Source of the DNA: JAUXEH01 sp965533275
GTDB lineage: Bacteria; Acidobacteriota; Aminicenantia; Aminicenantales; Aminicenantaceae
Direction: 5' to 3'
Assembly (NCBI GenBank): GCA_965533275.1
Contig: CBESWG010000088.1
Span: 1 to 8,514, forward strand
Length of the DNA: 8,514 bases
Below are positions 6,413 through 8,514 of this stretch, one piece after another. How positions within the stretch are numbered: position 1 is the stretch's first letter; each line of letters begins with the position of its first letter. The notes beneath the pieces are model-generated. The model worked only from the letters and a program-made list of their open reading frames with translations. It searched no databases and was not told where the DNA came from. The position numbers and the translations under genes were made by a program.

Positions 6413-6642
6413 TGAGAAAATCCATGCAGAGGAAGCCCACCCGCTATTTGGCCGTGTATCTGCAGAAGCGCCAGGCAGAGGCCAGGGAAGGCGAGCTCCC
6501 CTCCCTTGAGGAGCTGGAGCGCGACTACATGAACTACGTGCTCGAGATCACCAACAACGATCCCGTTGCCACGGCCGAGATCCTGGACGTGTCGCCGGCA
6601 CAGATGTTTCGCCGCATGAAGCGGATCGAGGTCTGGATATAA
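6412..6642 (+). CDS. Small stand-alone Fis-type HTH protein
   Basis: A 76-residue basic protein. Residues 31-70 align without gaps to the C-terminal DNA-binding region of the sigma-54 regulator encoded at 4083-5444. Shared positions include SLxxLExDYxxYxL, then T-A-x-IL and the Ser opening the turn; I count about 14 identities over 46 positions. It lacks receiver and AAA+ domains, so it cannot activate sigma-54 by itself. Its recognition helix (SPAQMFRRMK, 61-70) differs from the regulator's canonical SRTTLYNKL, so its DNA target may differ. The ATG overlaps the preceding stop (TGATG), with GGGAG 9 nt upstream; a second in-frame ATG lies at 6424. It probably arose by duplication of an enhancer-binding-protein tail and may compete with, or modify, the regulator. 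That role is inference. Confidence 0.75.
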   Translation: MRKSMQRKPTRYLAVYLQKRQAEAREGELPSLEELERDYMNYVLEITNNDPVATAEILDVSPAQMFRRMKRIEVWI

Positions 6643-6693
6643 CCGGAATAATCAAATGCGCACTCCCATGAATCCCATATACATACATCGCGA

Positions 6694-6857
6694 TTGCCAC
6701 GACCGTTCTTACGGTTGCGCGGTGACCTCCTATCAGTGGGGTGGCCCGACTTGCCGCCGGGTCATTAACACACGGGGGCAGGACCGCCTGGGGATTTAGC
6801 GGCCTGCCCTCATTTTCTCCTCCATATGTGCCCACCCTTCACGGGGTGGGTTTTTTT
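6694..6857 (+). ncRNA. Candidate structured RNA or 3' UTR ending in an intrinsic terminator
   Basis: This gene-free stretch folds by eye into consecutive hairpins. The first pairs CGACCG (6700-6705) with CGGTTG (6712-6717) across a 6-nt loop. The second pairs GGCCCG (6743-6748) with CGGGTC (6758-6763). The third is an 11 bp stem with one bulged A, pairing 6776-6787 with 6799-6809 around the loop CTGGGGATTTA. The terminator at 6831-6857 follows. I checked for tmRNA, SRP RNA, RNase P and common riboswitch cores and recognise none; 6S RNA cannot be excluded. TATACA (6678-6683) could be a -10 box but has no clear -35, so the RNA could equally be the structured 3' end of the upstream operon. A fixed sequence in relatives with compensating base changes would settle it. 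Confidence 0.4.
6831..6857 (+). terminator. Rho-independent terminator
   Basis: CCCACCC (6831-6837), a 6-nt loop TTCACG, GGGTGGG (6844-6850) and seven T residues (6851-6857). This is a textbook intrinsic terminator for plus-strand transcription. It would close the operon that begins at the sigma-54 promoter, or a separate small RNA, and isolate it from the fumarase gene. Confidence 0.9.
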
Positions 6858-6862
6858 CAATT

Positions 6863-6982
6863 AAAGGGGACAGGTCCAATTAATGAAGGGGACAGGTGCA
6901 TTCAGAATGCCAGGCCAAGCGCTGAATGCACCTGTCCCCTTCAGCTGCGATAATTTTAGAAAAATTGGACCTGTCCCCTTTT
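6863..6982. repeat. REP-like cluster 4, nested A-B-B'-A' inverted repeat
   Basis: A complete nested structure. The outer type-A arms (6863-6881 and 6963-6981) are a perfect 19 bp inverted repeat. Inside it, the type-B arms (6885-6904 and 6923-6942) are a perfect 20 bp inverted repeat with an 18-nt loop. The A-B junction resembles the one at 10-51, so the composite is recurrent. It lies between the terminator at 6857 and the promoter at 6988. Confidence 0.92.
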
Positions 6983-6987
6983 CTCCC

Positions 6988-7016
6988 TTGACGTTTTCGG
7001 GGCGGTGGAATAAACT
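6988..7016 (+). promoter_or_regulatory. Sigma-70 type promoter of the fumarase gene
   Basis: TTGACG (6988-6993), a 17 bp spacer, and TAAACT (7011-7016): five of six and four of six consensus bases with ideal spacing. The start of transcription would be near 7023, giving a leader of about 58 nt with CGGAGG before the ATG at 7081. The promoter begins 6 bp after the last repeat arm. Confidence 0.6.
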
Positions 7017-7080
7017 ATTTTTTCATGTCGCAACACAGTAAAAAATCATACTTTTTGCACCATTCATCCGGAGGTATTAT

Positions 7081-7938
7081 ATGAAGACCATCAATCTGTC
7101 CGAGGTCCGCGACAAGATCAAGGATCTTGTCCAGGAGGCCAACTACGAGCTGCAGGATGACGTCCTGAAGGTCATCGAAGAAATGAAGGCCAAGGAAGAA
7201 TCCCCCGCAGCCCTCTCCGTGTTCGATCAGATGCTAGAAAACGCCTGTATCGCAAAGGAAGAGAAACTCGGGCTGTGTCAGGACACGGGCCTGGCCGTCT
7301 TTTTCGTGGAGCTGGGCGAAGACGTCGACCTCAACAGGGACGACGGCCTGGGCAGCCTGCGCGAGGCCATCGAGGAGGGCACGCGCCAGGGATACGAGGA
7401 AGGTTACCTCAGAAAATCCGTGGTAGAAGACCCCATACGCCGCAAGAACACGGGCGACAACACGCCGGCCCTGATCCATTGGGAACTCGTGCCGGGCGAT
7501 ACGTTCCATGTGACCTTCATCGCCAAGGGTGGCGGCGCCGAGAACATGAGCCAGGTGCGGATGTTTGCCCCGGCCGCAGGACAGCAGGGGATCGAGGATT
7601 TTGTGGCAGAAGTGGTCGAAGTGGGAAGCTCCAATCCCTGCCCCCCCACCGTGGTGGGAGTGGGCTTGGGCGGCAACTTCGACTTTTCGGCGCTGCTGGC
7701 CAAGAAGGCCCTGCTGCGCAAGCCCCTGGGCTCGCACAACGCGGATCCCTTCTACGCGGACATGGAGACGCGGCTGCTCGAGCGCATCAACAAGCTCGGG
7801 ATCGGCCCCCAGGGAATGGGCGGGCGCTGCACCAGCCTGGCCGTGCACATAGAGTCTCATCCGTGTCATATCGCATCGATGCCGGCCGCGGTCAACATCC
7901 AGTGTCACTCCCACCGCGTGCTGTCATTCGAGATGTAG
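7081..7938 (+). CDS. Fumarate hydratase class I, alpha subunit (FumA N-terminal/TtdA type)
   Basis: A 285-residue alpha subunit of the oxygen-sensitive [4Fe-4S] fumarase or L-tartrate dehydratase family, which interconverts fumarate and malate in the cytoplasm. The three cluster-ligating cysteines are visible as C66 in CQDTG, C187 in SNPCPP and C250 in GRCTS. Other family hallmarks are GDNTPA (125-130), AKGGGAENMS (148-157) and GVGLGGNFD (193-201). The length matches stand-alone alpha subunits of two-gene fumarases. The start has GGAGG with 6 nt spacing. Activity needs a beta subunit, normally encoded directly downstream; here the next genes are a ferredoxin and an oxidoreductase subunit, so the beta gene is elsewhere or beyond the window. 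Fumarase versus tartrate dehydratase cannot be separated by sequence alone; the neighbouring 2-oxoacid oxidoreductase genes favour fumarase. Confidence 0.92.
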   Translation: MKTINLSEVRDKIKDLVQEANYELQDDVLKVIEEMKAKEESPAALSVFDQMLENACIAKEEKLGLCQDTGLAVFFVELGEDVDLNRDDGLGSLREAIEEGTRQGYEEGYLRKSVVEDPIRRKNTGDNTPALIHWELVPGDTFHVTFIAKGGGAENMSQVRMFAPAAGQQGIEDFVAEVVEVGSSNPCPPTVVGVGLGGNFDFSALLAKKALLRKPLGSHNADPFYADMETRLLERINKLGIGPQGMGGRCTSLAVHIESHPCHIASMPAAVNIQCHSHRVLSFEM

Positions 7939-7950
7939 AAAAAAAGAAAA

Positions 7951-8009
7951 AAAGGGGACAGGTCCAATTAATGTTCAAATAGCTGCGTAAATTGGACCTG
8001 TCCCCATTT
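7951..8009. repeat. REP-like inverted repeat 5
   Basis: Type-A pair: GGGGACAGGTCCAATT (7954-7969) and AATTGGACCTGTCCCC (7990-8005), a perfect 16 bp stem with a 20-nt loop, preceded by an A-rich run. It fills most of the 94 bp between the fumarase stop and the ferredoxin start. It has only a short T run after it (ATTTC), so it is a weaker terminator than cluster 3 and may act instead as an mRNA-processing or stability hairpin. Confidence 0.9.
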
Positions 8010-8032
8010 CTTCCCTTTAATCGGAGGTCGTA

Positions 8033-8302
8033 ATGCCTGCAAAAGGTTACGTAGAGATAGACATCGAACAGTGCAAGGGCTGCAACCTGTGCGTGCTGCA
8101 CTGCCCGACAGAATGCCTGGCACTGGAAATGACCGAGACCAACAGTTTCGGCCTGCACTTCTGCTATCAGGCTTTCCCCGAAAAATGTATCGGCTGCGCC
8201 AACTGCGGCATCATCTGTCCGGATGCCGCCATCACCGTGTACCGCAAGCGCAGGGACGCGACGGCCGGAGGCGGCGGCGCGGCCCAGGCACAGGAGGTTT
8301 GA
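8033..8302 (+). CDS. korD: 2x[4Fe-4S] ferredoxin, delta subunit of 2-oxoacid:ferredoxin oxidoreductase
   Basis: An 89-residue ferredoxin-like subunit that carries electrons between the thiamine-dependent oxidoreductase core and free ferredoxin. Two complete cluster motifs are present: CKGCNLCVLHCP (C14, C17, C20, C24) and CIGCANCGIICP (C52, C55, C58, C62). The spacing between them, with the insert TETNSFGLHFCY, is typical of KorD/VorD subunits rather than small free ferredoxins. The C-terminal tail (residues 76-89) is Gly/Ala-rich and probably disordered. The start has GGAGG with 5 nt spacing. The next gene begins one base after its stop, and that gene's AGGAGG lies within this reading frame, so the two are one operon. 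The exact 2-oxoacid is not certain: 2-oxoglutarate or branched-chain 2-oxoacids are both possible. Confidence 0.88.
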   Translation: MPAKGYVEIDIEQCKGCNLCVLHCPTECLALEMTETNSFGLHFCYQAFPEKCIGCANCGIICPDAAITVYRKRRDATAGGGGAAQAQEV

Positions 8303-8303
8303 A

Positions 8304-8514
8304 ATGGGTGAAGTCAAACTCATGAAAGGCAACGAGGCCCTGGCAGAGGCCGCCATCCGCGCGGGCATGCAGGCCTATTTCGGATACCCCATCACCCCCC
8401 AGTCCGAGGTGATCGAATACCTGGCCCGGGAGGAACCCAAGTACAACTATGTGCTGATCCAGTCGGAGAGCGAGGTGGCGGCCGTCAACATGATGTACGG
8501 GGCGGGCGGCGCCG
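8304..8514 (+). CDS. korA: 2-oxoacid:ferredoxin oxidoreductase alpha subunit (partial, 3' end outside window)
   Basis: The first 70 codons of a gene that runs off the window. The translation starts MGEVKLMKGNEALAEAAIRA and contains the family signature FGYPITPQSEV and the segment IQSESEVAAVNMMYGAG, which match the pyrimidine-binding half of KorA/VorB-type alpha subunits. The complete enzyme oxidatively decarboxylates a 2-oxoacid to its acyl-CoA, or runs in reverse, using thiamine diphosphate and ferredoxin. AGGAGG (8292-8297) precedes the ATG by 6 nt. The beta and gamma subunit genes are expected downstream. 2-oxoglutarate is the favoured substrate because of the neighbouring fumarase, but VorB is a real alternative. 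Confidence 0.88.
   Translation, partial: MGEVKLMKGNEALAEAAIRAGMQAYFGYPITPQSEVIEYLAREEPKYNYVLIQSESEVAAVNMMYGAGGA

Noticed and set aside
7234..7914. Minus-strand open frame of 226 codons
   Set aside because: Antisense to the fumarase alpha gene, which has all three cluster cysteines.
10..8009. Repeats considered as a CRISPR array
   Set aside because: The arms are inverted pairs in scattered intergenic clusters with irregular spacing, not regular direct repeats, and no cas gene is present.

Overview
The window looks like chromosome of an anaerobic Gram-negative-type bacterium. The evidence is a two-subunit class I (iron-sulfur) fumarase gene, a ferredoxin-dependent 2-oxoacid oxidoreductase operon, a sigma-54 activator with a matching -24/-12 promoter, and strong GGAGG ribosome binding sites. 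Desulfobacterota-like or PVC-like lineages would fit, but the sequence does not settle the phylum. No plasmid, phage or transposase gene is seen.

Left block (minus strand, 96-3919): a tight three-gene operon read as aldehyde dehydrogenase, then an atypical ROK/ASKHA-fold protein, then a PIG-L type deacetylase. The genes are 15 bp apart, then overlap by ATGA. It looks like a small catabolic module for a modified sugar or polyol; the substrate cannot be read from the sequence.

Middle block (plus strand, 4083-6857): a sigma-54-dependent response regulator; an AT-rich spacer holding a perfect 8+8 bp palindrome and a -24/-12 promoter about 83 bp after it; a DUF5658-like membrane protein; and a 76-residue stand-alone Fis-type HTH protein that resembles the regulator's own C-terminus. 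A stretch of predicted hairpins ending in a clear intrinsic terminator follows. This reads as a self-contained regulatory cassette and is the least ordinary part of the window.

Right block (plus strand, 7081-8514): fumarate hydratase alpha subunit, an 8-Cys ferredoxin-type (KorD-like) subunit, and the start of a 2-oxoacid:ferredoxin oxidoreductase alpha subunit cut off by the window edge. These feed the anaerobic (reductive or oxidative) TCA segment.

Running through all three blocks is a family of short inverted repeats built on the core GGGGACAGGT, with two tail types: A (CCAATT) and B (GCATT). I count 15 arms in five clusters. They sit between genes, flank promoters, nest within each other (A-B-B'-A'), and in one case have been read into the coding sequence of the ROK-like gene, giving it a repeat-encoded C-terminal tail.
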